A stretch of DNA of 64,000 nucleotides from Curvibacter microcysteis (lineage in GTDB: Bacteria; Pseudomonadota; Gammaproteobacteria; Burkholderiales; Burkholderiaceae_C), in the NCBI RefSeq assembly GCF_028649435.1, contig NZ_JAQSIN010000004.1; one strand, 5' to 3'. The first letter of the stretch is position 1. Every line of letters begins with the position of its first letter. The notes beneath the pieces are model-generated. The model did not search any database, was not told the DNA's origin, and saw nothing but the letters and a program-made list of their open reading frames with translations. The position numbers were made by a program, and so were the translations under genes. Below are positions 9,013 to 17,653 of this stretch, piece after piece.

Positions 9013-9735
9013 TCACAGATCGCCGTACTGGGTGGTGCTGAGGGACTGTGGGCGCGAATCTTCGGCGTCATCCGCCAATTCGGTGTCTTCAAAGCCAGTC
9101 AAGCGCCCAGCCAGGCGGGGCCCGCTCTGCACGCTTTGCGCCAAGGCCGGGGCTTGCGCGCCGATTTCAGCCAAGGCCCGGTGGAAGGCGGCCACCTCTT
9201 CGGCCTGGATGGGCTCAAAGCGGGGGGCGGGGCCGGCGCCCGGGTTGGCCCGGCCTGGGACCAGCCGGGCCGCTGCCGCCGAAGAAGGGGCGCCGACCAG
9301 CGCAGTCGACACCTGGTTGTTGGAGCGCCAGTACACCGAGGTGACCAGCAGCTGATGGCGTGCCTTGGCGGTCTGGGCCAACAAGACTTCGATTTGCGTC
9401 AGGTGCTGGCTGTTGGCCGCCACTTCGGGGGCCACATCCATCATCACCATGAACTGCCGCCCGTGCGAATCCAATGACAACACCTTGAATTTGTAGCGCG
9501 AGGACAGCACCCCCACACGCACCATGGTGTCGCGCACCACGGCATACAGCAGCTCACGGCGCTGCAGTCGCTCGGCCTTGTGCTTGGTGTTCGACGGGGC
9601 CGGGCCCGCATCCACCCAGGCTTTTTGGCTGCGCCGGGAGGCACTGGGGCGGCTCGTGCCCGAGCTCGGCAGGCTGGGCGCCTCATCGTGGCGACGCGGG
9701 CGCTTGTTGCCAAACAACCAAGCAAACAGGGACAT
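9013..9735 (-). CDS. Conserved-looking hypothetical protein
   Basis: A 240-residue protein I do not recognise. The N-terminus (MSLFAWLFGNKRPRRH) is followed by a Pro/Ser-rich linker to about residue 45. A compact middle region (about 58-150) contains alternating hydrophobic strands and helices (YAVVRDTMVRVGVLSSRYKF, MVMMDVAPEV, QIEVLLAQTAKARHQLLVTS). The C-terminal third is low-complexity and acidic. No signal peptide or membrane helix is evident. Codon use is like that of the neighbours and a clean stop and start are present, so it is probably real. It is preceded 69 bp away by the cyclic-nucleotide-binding gene on the same strand. Confidence 0.65.
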   Translation of the reverse strand: MSLFAWLFGNKRPRRHDEAPSLPSSGTSRPSASRRSQKAWVDAGPAPSNTKHKAERLQRRELLYAVVRDTMVRVGVLSSRYKFKVLSLDSHGRQFMVMMDVAPEVAANSQHLTQIEVLLAQTAKARHQLLVTSVYWRSNNQVSTALVGAPSSAAAARLVPGRANPGAGPAPRFEPIQAEEVAAFHRALAEIGAQAPALAQSVQSGPRLAGRLTGFEDTELADDAEDSRPQSLSTTQYGDL

Positions 9736-9804
9736 GTCTTGTGATCCTTACAAACAGGCGCCAAGGCTAACCTGAATTGGTGGCCAATGGTCGGCCGGGG
9801 TGAC

Positions 9805-10302
9805 TCAAGTGCAGGCCACCCGGCGCCGACGTTGGCTGAAGCGGCGCGCCATCAAGGCGCCCAAACCCAAGCTCAAACTCAGGGCCATGGCGGGCTGGCG
9901 GTTGCCCAGTTCGGCAAAGCGCAGAGCGGTCAAGGCCCACAACTGGCAGTCCGCGCTGGCCTGCACGGTGGCCGAGCGCGGCAGGTGCGAGAAAAAAGCG
10001 CCTTCGCCAACCACGGATCCGGCGCCCACCAGGGCCAGCCGGAGTCGGCCTTTGTCGTCTTCCAGGTGCACGCTGAGGCCACCGCTTTCAATGAAATAGA
10101 GGGTTCGGTCCTGCACACCGCGGGCGAACAAGATCTGGCCACCGGGCAAGCGGTGCGGCAGCAGGTAACCCTGCAAGATGTCCCACTGCGCCGGATTCAA
10201 GGTCAGGTCCAGGCGCTCTTCGGAGGGCGCATGGGCCATGGCCAAAGCCAGGGCCTGCAGGCCATGGGCGGGCGTCGAGGACGGGGCGGTGTGCATGGTC
10301 AC
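9805..10302 (-). CDS. Cyclic nucleotide-binding domain protein without DNA-binding domain
   Basis: A 165-residue protein built around one CRP-like cNMP-binding domain (about residues 28-140): GGQILFARGVQDRTLYFIESGGLSV, the phosphate-binding-cassette position GSVVGEGAFFSHLPRSATVQA, and QLWALTALRFAEL. The usual C-terminal helix-turn-helix of CRP/FNR regulators is absent; the protein ends in a basic tail (RRFSQRRRRVACT). It is therefore a stand-alone nucleotide sensor or a partner protein rather than a transcription factor. A start two codons downstream (MHTAP) is also possible. The promoter must lie in the 74-bp gap to mnmE. Confidence 0.8.
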   Translation of the reverse strand: MTMHTAPSSTPAHGLQALALAMAHAPSEERLDLTLNPAQWDILQGYLLPHRLPGGQILFARGVQDRTLYFIESGGLSVHLEDDKGRLRLALVGAGSVVGEGAFFSHLPRSATVQASADCQLWALTALRFAELGNRQPAMALSLSLGLGALMARRFSQRRRRVACT

Positions 10303-10376
10303 CGAACTTAACCGCGTTACAAATTAGGCACAAGCCACGCCATCGTCCATGAATGGAATGGGCACATTTGTTTCAA

Positions 10377-11789
10377 TTACTTGCCAATACAGAACTTTGA
10401 AAAAATCACGCCCAGCAGGTCGTCCGAGCTGAATTCGCCCGTGATTTCATTGAGCGCCTGCTGCGCCAGGCGCAACTCCTCGGCCAGCAGGTCCAGCGAC
10501 TGCGCTTGGGCGGCCAGGCAGCGGGCCGCCATGTCCAGGTGGCCTTCGACCTGCTGCAGGGCCTGAACGTGGCGCTCCCGCGCGATATACAGACCTTCCG
10601 GGGCGGATTGCCAGCCCGCCAATTGCAAGAGTTGTTGCCGGACGCTGTCCAGCCCCAGGCCGGTACGGGCCGACAAATGCAGGCCCGCATGGGCCGCCGC
10701 CTGATCGGGGCTGACCTGATCGAGCTTGTTCCAGACCTGCAGCACCGGCACGCGCGCCGCCAGGGTCTTGCTCAGCGTGGCCTCGATGGTCTGATCGGCC
10801 GCCTGGTAGTCGGCCTGGTCGGCACGGGTCAGGTCGTGCAAAAACAGCACGGCGTCGGCCCCGGCGATCTCGCCCCAGGCACGCTCGATGCCAATGCGCT
10901 CCACCTCGTCCTGGCTGTCGCGCAGGCCGGCGGTGTCGATGATGTGGATGGGCACGCCCTCGATCTGGATGGTCTGCTCGACCTTGTCGCGGGTGGTGCC
11001 GGCGATCGGGGTGACGATGGCCAACTCAGCGCCGGCCAAGGCATTGAGCAGTGACGACTTGCCTGCATTGGGCTGGCCGGCAATCACCACCTTCACGCCT
11101 TCGCGCAGCAAGGCGCCCTGGCGGGTGCGCTGCTGCACGCGCGCGAGTTGGGCTTGCAGGCGGTCGAGTTGACCCTGCGCGTCGGCTTTTTGCAGGAAGT
11201 CGATTTCCTCCTCCGGGAAGTCCAGCGTGGCCTCGACCAGCATGCGCAAGTGGATCAGTGCGTCGCGCAGCAGGTGGATCTCTTTGGAGAACTCGCCCGA
11301 GAGCGAGCGCCCGGCGCTGCGGGCGGCCGCCTCGGTGCTGGCGTCGATCAGGTCGGCAATGGCCTCGGCCTGCGCCAGGTCGATCTTGTCGTTGAGAAAG
11401 GCGCGCTGGGTGAACTCGCCGGGCTGGGCCACGCGCAGACCGCTCAGGCGGGCACGGCCGGTATCGGGGTCGAGCTCGGCAGCGGCCTGCAGGCAGCGTG
11501 CCAGCAGCAGCTGCAACACCACGGTGCCACCGTGGGCTTGCAGCTCCAGCACGTCTTCGCCCGTGTAGGAGTTGGGGGCCGGAAAGTGCAGGGCCAGACC
11601 CTGGTCGATGGCCTGACCTTGGGCGTCGCGCAGCGGCAAATAGGTGGCCTCGCGCGGGCGCAGCGCGCGGCCGCACAGGGCGGCCACCAGCGGCCTCACG
11701 TCGGGGCCGCTGACGCGCACGATGCCCACCGCGCCGCGTCCTGGGGCGGTGGCAATGGCGACGATGGGGTCAGAGTTGCGGGCCAGCAT
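10377..11789 (-). CDS. mnmE: tRNA uridine-5-carboxymethylaminomethyl modification GTPase MnmE
   Basis: 470 residues, the normal family length. With MnmG it installs the cmnm5 group at U34 of certain tRNAs. Visible elements are the N-terminal tetrahydrofolate-binding domain (DPIVAIATAPGRGAVGIVRVSG), a central Ras-like G domain with the P-loop GQPNAGKSSLLNAL, G2 GTTRD, G3 DTAGLRD and G4 NKLD, and the invariant C-terminal CIGK with the catalytic cysteine. It is the last gene of the rpmH-rnpA-yidD-yidC-mnmE series, separated from yidC by 74 bp with a hairpin, so it may have its own promoter. Confidence 0.97.
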   Translation of the reverse strand: MLARNSDPIVAIATAPGRGAVGIVRVSGPDVRPLVAALCGRALRPREATYLPLRDAQGQAIDQGLALHFPAPNSYTGEDVLELQAHGGTVVLQLLLARCLQAAAELDPDTGRARLSGLRVAQPGEFTQRAFLNDKIDLAQAEAIADLIDASTEAAARSAGRSLSGEFSKEIHLLRDALIHLRMLVEATLDFPEEEIDFLQKADAQGQLDRLQAQLARVQQRTRQGALLREGVKVVIAGQPNAGKSSLLNALAGAELAIVTPIAGTTRDKVEQTIQIEGVPIHIIDTAGLRDSQDEVERIGIERAWGEIAGADAVLFLHDLTRADQADYQAADQTIEATLSKTLAARVPVLQVWNKLDQVSPDQAAAHAGLHLSARTGLGLDSVRQQLLQLAGWQSAPEGLYIARERHVQALQQVEGHLDMAARCLAAQAQSLDLLAEELRLAQQALNEITGEFSSDDLLGVIFSKFCIGK

Positions 11790-11806
11790 GGTCAGAAACT
11801 TTCATC

Positions 11807-11838
11807 AAAAAAGGCCGGCCAACTTGCGCTGGACGGCC
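11807..11838 (-). terminator. Probable intrinsic terminator after yidC
   Basis: Read on the minus strand, GGCCG at 11838-11834 pairs with CGGCC at 11817-11813 and is followed by six T residues (11812-11807). It lies 26 bp past the yidC stop. The stem is short, so partial read-through into mnmE is likely. Confidence 0.5.
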
Positions 11839-11863
11839 TGGGGAGTCAGGGCAACCGAGGGAC

Positions 11864-13507
11864 TCAGTTGACGCCGAGTCGTCGGTTGATCACCCACTGC
11901 TGGGCGATGGACAAGATGTTGTTGGTGATCCAGTACAGCACCAGACCGGAGGCGAACTGGAAGAACATGACGCTGAACACCAGGGGCATGATCCACATCA
12001 TCTTGGCCTGCATCGGGTCCGGCGGGGTCGGGTTGAGCCAGGTTTGCAGCAGCGAGGTGCCGGTCATGACCAGGGGCAGGATGTAGTACGGGTCTTTGGC
12101 CGACAGGTCGGTGATCCAACCGATCCAGGGGGCATTGCTCATTTCCACGCTGGACGACAGCACCGAGTACAGCGCAATGAAGACCGGGATCTGGATCAGG
12201 ATGGGCAGGCAGCCGCCCATGGGGTTGACCTTCTCTTCGCGGTAGATGCGCATCATCTCCTGCTGCATCTGCTGCGGCTTGTCCTTCAGGCGCTCACGCA
12301 TTTCGGTGATCTTCGGGTTGATGGCCTTCATGCGGGCCATGCTCGAATACGCCTTGGCGTTGAGCCAGTAGAAGGCAGCCTTGAGCAGCACCACCAGCGC
12401 CACGATGGACCAACCCCAGTTGCCGATGTAGCTGTGCAACTGGTCCAGCAACCAGTACAGCGGTTTGGCCAGGATGGTCAGCCAGCCGTAGTCCTTGACC
12501 AGCTCCAGGCCGGGGGTCAGGGCTTCCAGCTTCTTTTCTTCTTCCGGACCGGCGTAGAGGCGGGCCTCGATGCTTTGGCGTTCACCCGGGGCCAGGGTGT
12601 TGAGCGGCGTGATCATGCCCACCGAGTACAGGTTGTCCGACACCTTGCGCATGAACAGCTCGCGCTGGATGCCGTCGCCCAGCAGCCAGGCGCTGGCGAA
12701 GTAATGCTGCACCATGGCCACAAAACCATTGCTGGCTTGCTTTTCGATGTCGACCTTGCCCTTGTCGATGTCCTTGAACTCGGCCTTCTGGTACTTCTGC
12801 GCGTCGGTGTAGACCGCAGGGCCCGTGAAGGTGGAGGAGAAGGGCACATCGCCTTCTTGCTTGTTGCCATCGCGCACCAGTTGCAGGTACAGCTGCGGCG
12901 ACACCGGGGCGGTGCCGGTGTTGACCACTTCGTGGCGCACGCCGATGTCGTAGGCGCCGCGGCGCAGGGTGAAGGACTTGATCAGCTTCACGCCGCCCAG
13001 GTCGCCAGATTCGAATCGAACCACCAGTTCGTTGTCGCCGTCCTTGAGTTCACGCGGACCAGGCAACAGGCTCATGGCCGTCTTGTGGTTGGGGAAGGTG
13101 CCCCCCAGCAGACCGGTTTGCGCCACATAGACGTGCTCCGGGTTTTCAGCCATCAGGGTGAAGTGGCGGCTCTTGTCGTTCAGGTCGACGTATTTGAGCA
13201 AGTCCACGCCCACCAGCGAAGCACCTTCGGTGTCAAAGGTCAGCTGGAACACATCCGAGTTGACCTTGACGCGCTCACGCGGCGTCGGGGCAGGGGCGGC
13301 ACCCGGCACGGCGCTGGCGCCCGCCGTGGCCGCTGGCAGGGCTGCGGCGCCTGTTGCTGGCTTGGCAGCCGCCGGCGCGGTGGCCGTGGCGGCCGGCCCA
13401 GGGAAGAACATGGCCTTGTTGCCGGTGTGGATCTGCCATTTGTCCCACAAGAGGACCATGGAGAACCCGAAGATCACCCACAAGATGGTGCGGCGAATGT
13501 CGTTCAT
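11864..13507 (-). CDS. yidC: Membrane protein insertase YidC
   Basis: 547 residues. The protein inserts and folds inner-membrane proteins alone or with SecYEG. An N-terminal anchor (residues ~5-23) precedes an Ala/Pro-rich linker (about 30-65), a large periplasmic beta-domain, and the conserved C-terminal Oxa1 region with about five membrane segments (WGWSIVALVVLLKAAFYWL; NPMGGCLPILIQIPVFIAL; ending WITNNILSIAQQWVINRR). The start is the ATG at 13507 (MNDIRRTILW); a longer frame from 13549 would overlap most of the 3' end of yidD and add residues with no family match. The start overlaps the yidD stop by 4 bp (ATGA), indicating coupling. Confidence 0.97.
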   Translation of the reverse strand: MNDIRRTILWVIFGFSMVLLWDKWQIHTGNKAMFFPGPAATATAPAAAKPATGAAALPAATAGASAVPGAAPAPTPRERVKVNSDVFQLTFDTEGASLVGVDLLKYVDLNDKSRHFTLMAENPEHVYVAQTGLLGGTFPNHKTAMSLLPGPRELKDGDNELVVRFESGDLGGVKLIKSFTLRRGAYDIGVRHEVVNTGTAPVSPQLYLQLVRDGNKQEGDVPFSSTFTGPAVYTDAQKYQKAEFKDIDKGKVDIEKQASNGFVAMVQHYFASAWLLGDGIQRELFMRKVSDNLYSVGMITPLNTLAPGERQSIEARLYAGPEEEKKLEALTPGLELVKDYGWLTILAKPLYWLLDQLHSYIGNWGWSIVALVVLLKAAFYWLNAKAYSSMARMKAINPKITEMRERLKDKPQQMQQEMMRIYREEKVNPMGGCLPILIQIPVFIALYSVLSSSVEMSNAPWIGWITDLSAKDPYYILPLVMTGTSLLQTWLNPTPPDPMQAKMMWIMPLVFSVMFFQFASGLVLYWITNNILSIAQQWVINRRLGVN

Positions 13508-13788
13508 GAAGACTTCTTTTGCGAAGAATGTTGGGAAGAGGGGGTGCACAAGGCGCTGAACAAGCGGGGCCGATCGGTCGGCACTGGATCAGCACCGCCC
13601 GCGCACCAGGGGTGGCAGCGTAACAGACGGTGGACGGTCAGGTAACTCCCGACGCCCGCGCCGTGTTGGTCCAGGGCTTGCAGCGCATAGGCCGAGCAGG
13701 TGGGTTCAAAGCGACAGGCCGAGCCCAGCCAGGGGCTGAGCAGCAATCGGTAGCCTTTGACCAGGCCCATCAACAGCGCGCGCATCAT
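13504..13788 (-). CDS. yidD: Membrane protein insertion efficiency factor YidD
   Basis: 94 residues. It carries the family core: an amphipathic N-terminus (LVKGYRLLLSPWLGSACRFEPTCSAYA), three conserved cysteines, and HRLLRCHPWCAGGADPVP. YidD assists YidC-dependent insertion at the inner membrane. Two tandem ATG codons (13788 and 13785) are available. The first overlaps the rnpA stop (ATGA) and the gene's end overlaps the yidC start, so rnpA-yidD-yidC form a continuous chain of overlapping frames. Confidence 0.95.
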   Translation of the reverse strand: MMRALLMGLVKGYRLLLSPWLGSACRFEPTCSAYALQALDQHGAGVGSYLTVHRLLRCHPWCAGGADPVPTDRPRLFSALCTPSSQHSSQKKSS

Positions 13789-14333
13789 GCGGACTCCATG
13801 CCGGATTGGGCCGGGGCAGGTACAGCGGGCAGGGGGGCTGGCGCCCCCTTGGCGAGCGCTGGGGCTGAGGCCTTGGCCTGCGGTTTGGCCGGCTGGACAC
13901 AGGCCTTGCGCAACAGCTGGGTCAGCTCAGCCCGCACAGCCTGCTTGAGCACCTCGGACGTGGCACTGATGAACTGCTTGCGGTCAAAACCAGCCCGCAG
14001 GCGCACCACGTGGGCCGCGGGCAGCAGGCGGGGCTCGAACTCGCTGGCCAGTTGGTAAATCTGGCGCTTGATGGTATTGCGGGTCACGGCCCGTTTGGCC
14101 CAGCGCTTGGGCACCATGGCCCCGAGCCAGACCGTCGGATGTGAACCGGGAACGACAAAAAGAGCCTGACCTTCTCGCATCGGAGAAGCATCAGGCCCTT
14201 CAGGGGGCAGATCAGCGGCTGCGGGGGCAGCGGCCGTCAAAGCCAGGCGGTGCAAGGCGAAATGCGGCGTGCGAGACACCGTACCGCCCGCCATCGCGGC
14301 TTGGAACTGCGGGCGGGTTTTGAGCCTTTGCAC
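13785..14333 (-). CDS. rnpA: Ribonuclease P protein component
   Basis: 182 residues from a GTG at 14333 (VQRLKTRPQF, matching the family N-terminus); the frame is open upstream to 14570 but that extension crosses rpmH antisense to its sense and is not protein-like. The RNA-binding signature RAVTRNTIKRQIY and FDRKQFISATSEVL are present. The protein helps the RNase P RNA mature tRNA 5' ends. It is longer than the usual ~115-125 residues: an Ala/Pro/Glu-rich insert (about residues 32-58) sits before the FVVPGSHPTVWLGAMVPKR strand, and a ~45-residue Ala/Pro/Lys tail follows the core. It is coupled to yidD by a 4-bp overlap. Confidence 0.93.
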   Translation of the reverse strand: MQRLKTRPQFQAAMAGGTVSRTPHFALHRLALTAAAPAAADLPPEGPDASPMREGQALFVVPGSHPTVWLGAMVPKRWAKRAVTRNTIKRQIYQLASEFEPRLLPAAHVVRLRAGFDRKQFISATSEVLKQAVRAELTQLLRKACVQPAKPQAKASAPALAKGAPAPLPAVPAPAQSGMESA

Positions 14334-14368
14334 GCGAGCAGCCCGGAATTCACCAGGCCAGGCTGAAC

Positions 14369-14503
14369 TTAGACAGCCAGACGCTTGCGGCCCTTGGCGC
14401 GGCGTGCGTTGATCACAGCACGGCCACCACGGGTCTTCATGCGGACCAGGAAACCGTGGGTACGGGCGCGGCGGATTTTGGAAGGTTGGTAAGTGCGTTT
14501 CAT
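14369..14503 (-). CDS. rpmH: 50S ribosomal protein L34
   Basis: A 44-residue, very basic protein beginning MKRTYQPSKIRRARTHGFLV and ending KGRKRLAV, the full and nearly invariant L34 sequence length. It is a structural protein of the large ribosomal subunit. The start at 14503 is preceded on the minus strand by a purine-rich AAGGAATTC site. It is followed after 35 bp by rnpA on the same strand, the standard bacterial rpmH-rnpA pair, and is transcribed away from dnaA. Confidence 0.98.
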   Translation of the reverse strand: MKRTYQPSKIRRARTHGFLVRMKTRGGRAVINARRAKGRKRLAV

Positions 14504-14662
14504 GATGAATTCCTTGAGTGTTCAGTTCTGGCCATTCGTTCCTGCACAGCCGGTTCGGTCGGGTTGCCAAGGCTTTTCAGCCCCCGCAAAACTCCCTCAC
14601 CAACGGCGCCCAAACCCGGGGCCTTGATCAAATCGCCCTGAACGCTTTCAGGGAAACCGATG

Positions 14663-14691
14663 ATTATCGCAACATTTGATGTAATCCACAA
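14663..14691 (-). promoter_or_regulatory. Predicted rpmH promoter overlapping a DnaA-like box
   Basis: On the minus strand, -35 TTGTGG (14691-14686), a 17-bp spacer and -10 GATAAT (14668-14663). The -35 element is part of the near-consensus DnaA box TGTGGATTA (plus strand TAATCCACA, 14682-14690), so bound DnaA would block it. Prediction from sequence only. Confidence 0.55.
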
Positions 14692-14827
14692 GCCCAATCA
14701 CAAACCAAGGCTTTTGACCAGCCCCGGCCCGGCAGCCCCCGGCGCGCGGGGTCATCGCCCGATCAGATTGTGGATAACTCTTTGACAAACTAGAATCACG
14801 GCCGCTGTCCGCAATTGACTATCCACA
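14682..14827. promoter_or_regulatory. DnaA boxes in the rpmH-dnaA intergenic region
   Basis: Three boxes lie in the 340-bp gap between rpmH and dnaA: TAATCCACA (14682-14690, one mismatch to TTATCCACA), TGTGGATAA (14769-14777, perfect) and CTATCCACA (14819-14827, one mismatch). The rest of the gap (14504-14681) holds no other element I can name. No TAG-repeat or strongly AT-rich unwinding element accompanies the boxes, so they look like autoregulatory sites for dnaA and rpmH rather than the full origin. Confidence 0.7.
14768..14796 (+). promoter_or_regulatory. Predicted dnaA promoter overlapping a perfect DnaA box
   Basis: -35 TTGTGG (14768-14773), a 17-bp spacer, -10 TAGAAT (14791-14796). 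The -35 overlaps the perfect DnaA box TGTGGATAA at 14769-14777, consistent with the known autorepression of dnaA by its product. Transcription would start near 14803, about 40 bases before the ATG. Confidence 0.6.
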
Positions 14828-14843
14828 GAAATACAGACCAAGA

Positions 14844-16256
14844 ATGACCGAGGGAAACCTGAACGGCGCCACTGAGAGCGACCTCCCCAACGCAGGACAC
14901 AGCCTCTGGCAGGCATGCGTAGAACAACTGGCCCAAGAGCTGCCAGAGCAACAATTCAACACCTGGATCAAGCCCCTGGTGGCCCAGGCCCCGGACGACC
15001 TGTCCAAGATCACCATCTTCGTCGCCAACCGCTTCAAGCTCGACTGGATCCGTGCGCAATACGCCAGCCGCATCAGCCAAATGCTGGAGCGTTTGTATGG
15101 CCAGGCCGTGCCACTCGAGTTAGCGCTCACTCAGCGGGAACAGCCCGCCAGGGCTTTTGTTGCACCCAGCGCACCCGAGGCTGGCCAGGCCCCTGAACCG
15201 GCAGCGGCGGCCGAAGATGCCGCCGCCGGCGGCTTCAAGAACCGCCTCAATGCAGGCCTCACTTTTGACACCCTGGTGGAGGGCACGGCCAACCGCATGG
15301 CGCGCGCTGCCGCCATGCACGTGGCGGGCATGCCGGGCCACCTGTACAACCCCCTGTTCATCTATGGTGGCGTGGGCCTGGGCAAGACCCATTTGATGCA
15401 CGCTGTGGGCAACCGCCTGCTGGCTGACAAGCCGGATTCGAAAGTTCTCTACATCCACGCCGAGCAATTCGTGTCGGATGTGGTTAAAGCCTACCAACGC
15501 AAGGCTTTTGACGAGTTCAAGGAGCGCTACCACTCGCTGGACCTGCTGCTCATCGATGACGTGCAGTTCTTTGCGAACAAGGACCGCACGCAAGAAGAAT
15601 TCTTCAACGCCTTTGAAGCGCTGCTGGCCAAAAAGTCGCACATCGTGATGACCAGCGACACTTACCCCAAGGGCCTGGCCGACATCCATGAGCGCTTGGT
15701 GTCGCGTTTTGACTCCGGTCTGACCGTGGCCATCGAGCCGCCTGAGCTGGAAATGCGGGTCGCCATTTTGATCAACAAAGCGCGCGCTGAAGCCACTGAG
15801 ATGCCCGAAGAAGTGGCGTTTTTCGTGGCCAAGAACGTGCGCTCGAACGTGCGCGAACTCGAAGGCGCGCTGCGCAAGATCCTGGCCTATTCGCGCTTCA
15901 ACCAGAAGGAAATCTCCATCCAGCTGGCCCGCGAAGCCCTGCGCGACTTGCTGTCCATCCAGAACCGCCAGATCAGCGTCGAAAACATCCAGAAGACGGT
16001 GGCCGACTACTACAAGATCAAGGTCGCCGACATGTACAGCAAGAAGCGCCCGGCCAGCATTGCGCGGCCGCGCCAGATTGCCATGTACCTGGCCAAGGAG
16101 CTGACGCAAAAAAGCCTGCCGGAAATCGGCGAGTTGTTTGGCGGCCGCGACCACACCACCGTGCTGCACGCAGTGCGCAAAATTTCAGGCGAGCGCCAGC
16201 AACTGACCGAGCTGAACCAGCAGCTGCACGTGCTGGAGCAAACCCTCAAAGGCTGA
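14844..16256 (+). CDS. dnaA: Chromosomal replication initiator protein DnaA
   Basis: 470 residues. It binds DnaA boxes and opens the origin. Domain I (about 10-90) contains WQACVEQLAQELPEQQFNTW; a variable Ala/Glu-rich linker follows; the AAA+ domain has Walker A GGVGLGKTHLMHAVG, Walker B LLLIDDVQFF and the arginine-finger region RLVSRFDSGL; the C-terminal domain IV carries the DnaA signature FGGRDHTTVLHAVRKI. Nothing essential is missing. It heads the dnaA-dnaN-gyrB run and diverges from rpmH. DnaA boxes in its promoter point to autoregulation. Confidence 0.99.
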   Translation: MTEGNLNGATESDLPNAGHSLWQACVEQLAQELPEQQFNTWIKPLVAQAPDDLSKITIFVANRFKLDWIRAQYASRISQMLERLYGQAVPLELALTQREQPARAFVAPSAPEAGQAPEPAAAAEDAAAGGFKNRLNAGLTFDTLVEGTANRMARAAAMHVAGMPGHLYNPLFIYGGVGLGKTHLMHAVGNRLLADKPDSKVLYIHAEQFVSDVVKAYQRKAFDEFKERYHSLDLLLIDDVQFFANKDRTQEEFFNAFEALLAKKSHIVMTSDTYPKGLADIHERLVSRFDSGLTVAIEPPELEMRVAILINKARAEATEMPEEVAFFVAKNVRSNVRELEGALRKILAYSRFNQKEISIQLAREALRDLLSIQNRQISVENIQKTVADYYKIKVADMYSKKRPASIARPRQIAMYLAKELTQKSLPEIGELFGGRDHTTVLHAVRKISGERQQLTELNQQLHVLEQTLKG

Positions 16257-16434
16257 AGCGCCCCAGACCAGGGGTGTGACGCCAGGCATACAAGTGCGGC
16301 GTCTGCATCAAAAGGCCTTGAAAAACAGAGAAAATGGCGTGTTCGCAGGGAGGCTGCAGGTCGGTACCACCGAACCCACCCAGCACCGCAACGTCGTCTG
16401 ATGACACAGCAAAGAACTTGAACAAGAGGTTGAC

Positions 16435-17541
16435 ATGATCGTCCTGAAGGCAACACAAGACAAAGTCCTGTCGGTTCTGCAATCGGTGGCCGGCATCGTG
16501 GAACGGCGCCACACCTTGCCGATCCTGGCCAATGTGCTGATCCGCAAGACGGGTGGGTCCTTGCAACTGACCACCAGCGACCTGGAAATCCAGATCCGCA
16601 CCACCGCCGAGCTGGACGGCGACGCTGGCAACTTCACCACCACCGTGGGCGCGCGCAAGCTGATCGACATCCTGCGCACCATGCCCGGCGACCAGACCGT
16701 GAGCCTGGAGTCCAGCCAAAACAAGCTGATCCTGAAGGGCGGCAAGAGCCGCTTCACGCTGCAAACCCTGCCGGCCGAAGACTTTCCGCTGGTGCAAGAG
16801 GCCGCCAACTTTGGCCCGGTGTTCAGCGTACCGCAAAAGACCCTGAAGAGCCTGCTGGGCCAGGTGTCGTTTGCCATGGCCGTGCACGACATCCGCTACT
16901 ACCTGAACGGCATTTTGTTCGTCGCCGAAGGCAAGACCCTGAGCCTGGTCGCCACCGACGGCCACCGCCTGGCCTTTGCCTCGGCCACGCTGGACGTCGA
17001 GGTGCCCAAGCAAGAAGTGATCTTGCCGCGCAAGACCGTGCTGGAACTGCAGCGCCTGCTGTCCGACGCCGAAGGCGGCATCGACATGCAGTTTGCCAAC
17101 AACCAGGCCAAGTTCAGCTTTGATGGCATGGAGTTCGTCACCAAGCTGGTCGAGGGCAAGTTCCCCGACTACAACCGCGTGATCCCCAAGGGCCACCGCA
17201 ACAGCCTGACGCTGGGCCGCACCACCTTGCTGGCCAGCCTGCAGCGCACCGCCATCCTGACCAGCGACAAGTTCAAGGGCGTGCGCCTGAACCTCGAGCC
17301 CGGCACGCTGCGCATCGCCTCGAGCAATGCCGAACAAGAAGAAGCCGTGGACGAACTCGACATCGACTACGGTGGCGACACCATCGAGATCGGCTTCAAC
17401 GTCACCTACCTGATCGACGCCCTGGGCAACATGGACCAGGACATGGTGAAGGTGGAGCTGTCGGACTCCAACAGCTCGGCCTTGATGACCATCCCCGACA
17501 ACGAGAGCTTCAAGTACGTGGTCATGCCCATGCGCATTTGA
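16435..17541 (+). CDS. dnaN: DNA polymerase III beta subunit (sliding clamp)
   Basis: 368 residues, the normal clamp length. It forms the dimeric ring that tethers DNA polymerase III to DNA. N-terminal QDKVLSVLQSVAGIVERRHT and ILANVLIRK, the central RLLSDAEGGIDMQFANNQAKF and the conserved C-terminal tail FKYVVMPMRI are all present. The ATG is preceded by AAGAGGTTGAC, a reasonable ribosome-binding site. It lies 178 bp after dnaA and 112 bp before gyrB on the same strand. Confidence 0.99.
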   Translation: MIVLKATQDKVLSVLQSVAGIVERRHTLPILANVLIRKTGGSLQLTTSDLEIQIRTTAELDGDAGNFTTTVGARKLIDILRTMPGDQTVSLESSQNKLILKGGKSRFTLQTLPAEDFPLVQEAANFGPVFSVPQKTLKSLLGQVSFAMAVHDIRYYLNGILFVAEGKTLSLVATDGHRLAFASATLDVEVPKQEVILPRKTVLELQRLLSDAEGGIDMQFANNQAKFSFDGMEFVTKLVEGKFPDYNRVIPKGHRNSLTLGRTTLLASLQRTAILTSDKFKGVRLNLEPGTLRIASSNAEQEEAVDELDIDYGGDTIEIGFNVTYLIDALGNMDQDMVKVELSDSNSSALMTIPDNESFKYVVMPMRI

Positions 17542-17653
17542 GCCTTCGGAGCCCCAGGCCTTGCGCACCACGCCACACCCTTGAACCCGACCCGCGTTGA
17601 ACCCCGTTGTTCACCGCGGGTTTGGTTCATCAAGAGATTGAGAAAAACCGACC

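Noticed and set aside
14782..14787. TTGACA upstream of dnaA as a -35 element
   Set aside because: No acceptable -10 lies 16-18 bp downstream; the TTGTGG/TAGAAT pair is better spaced.
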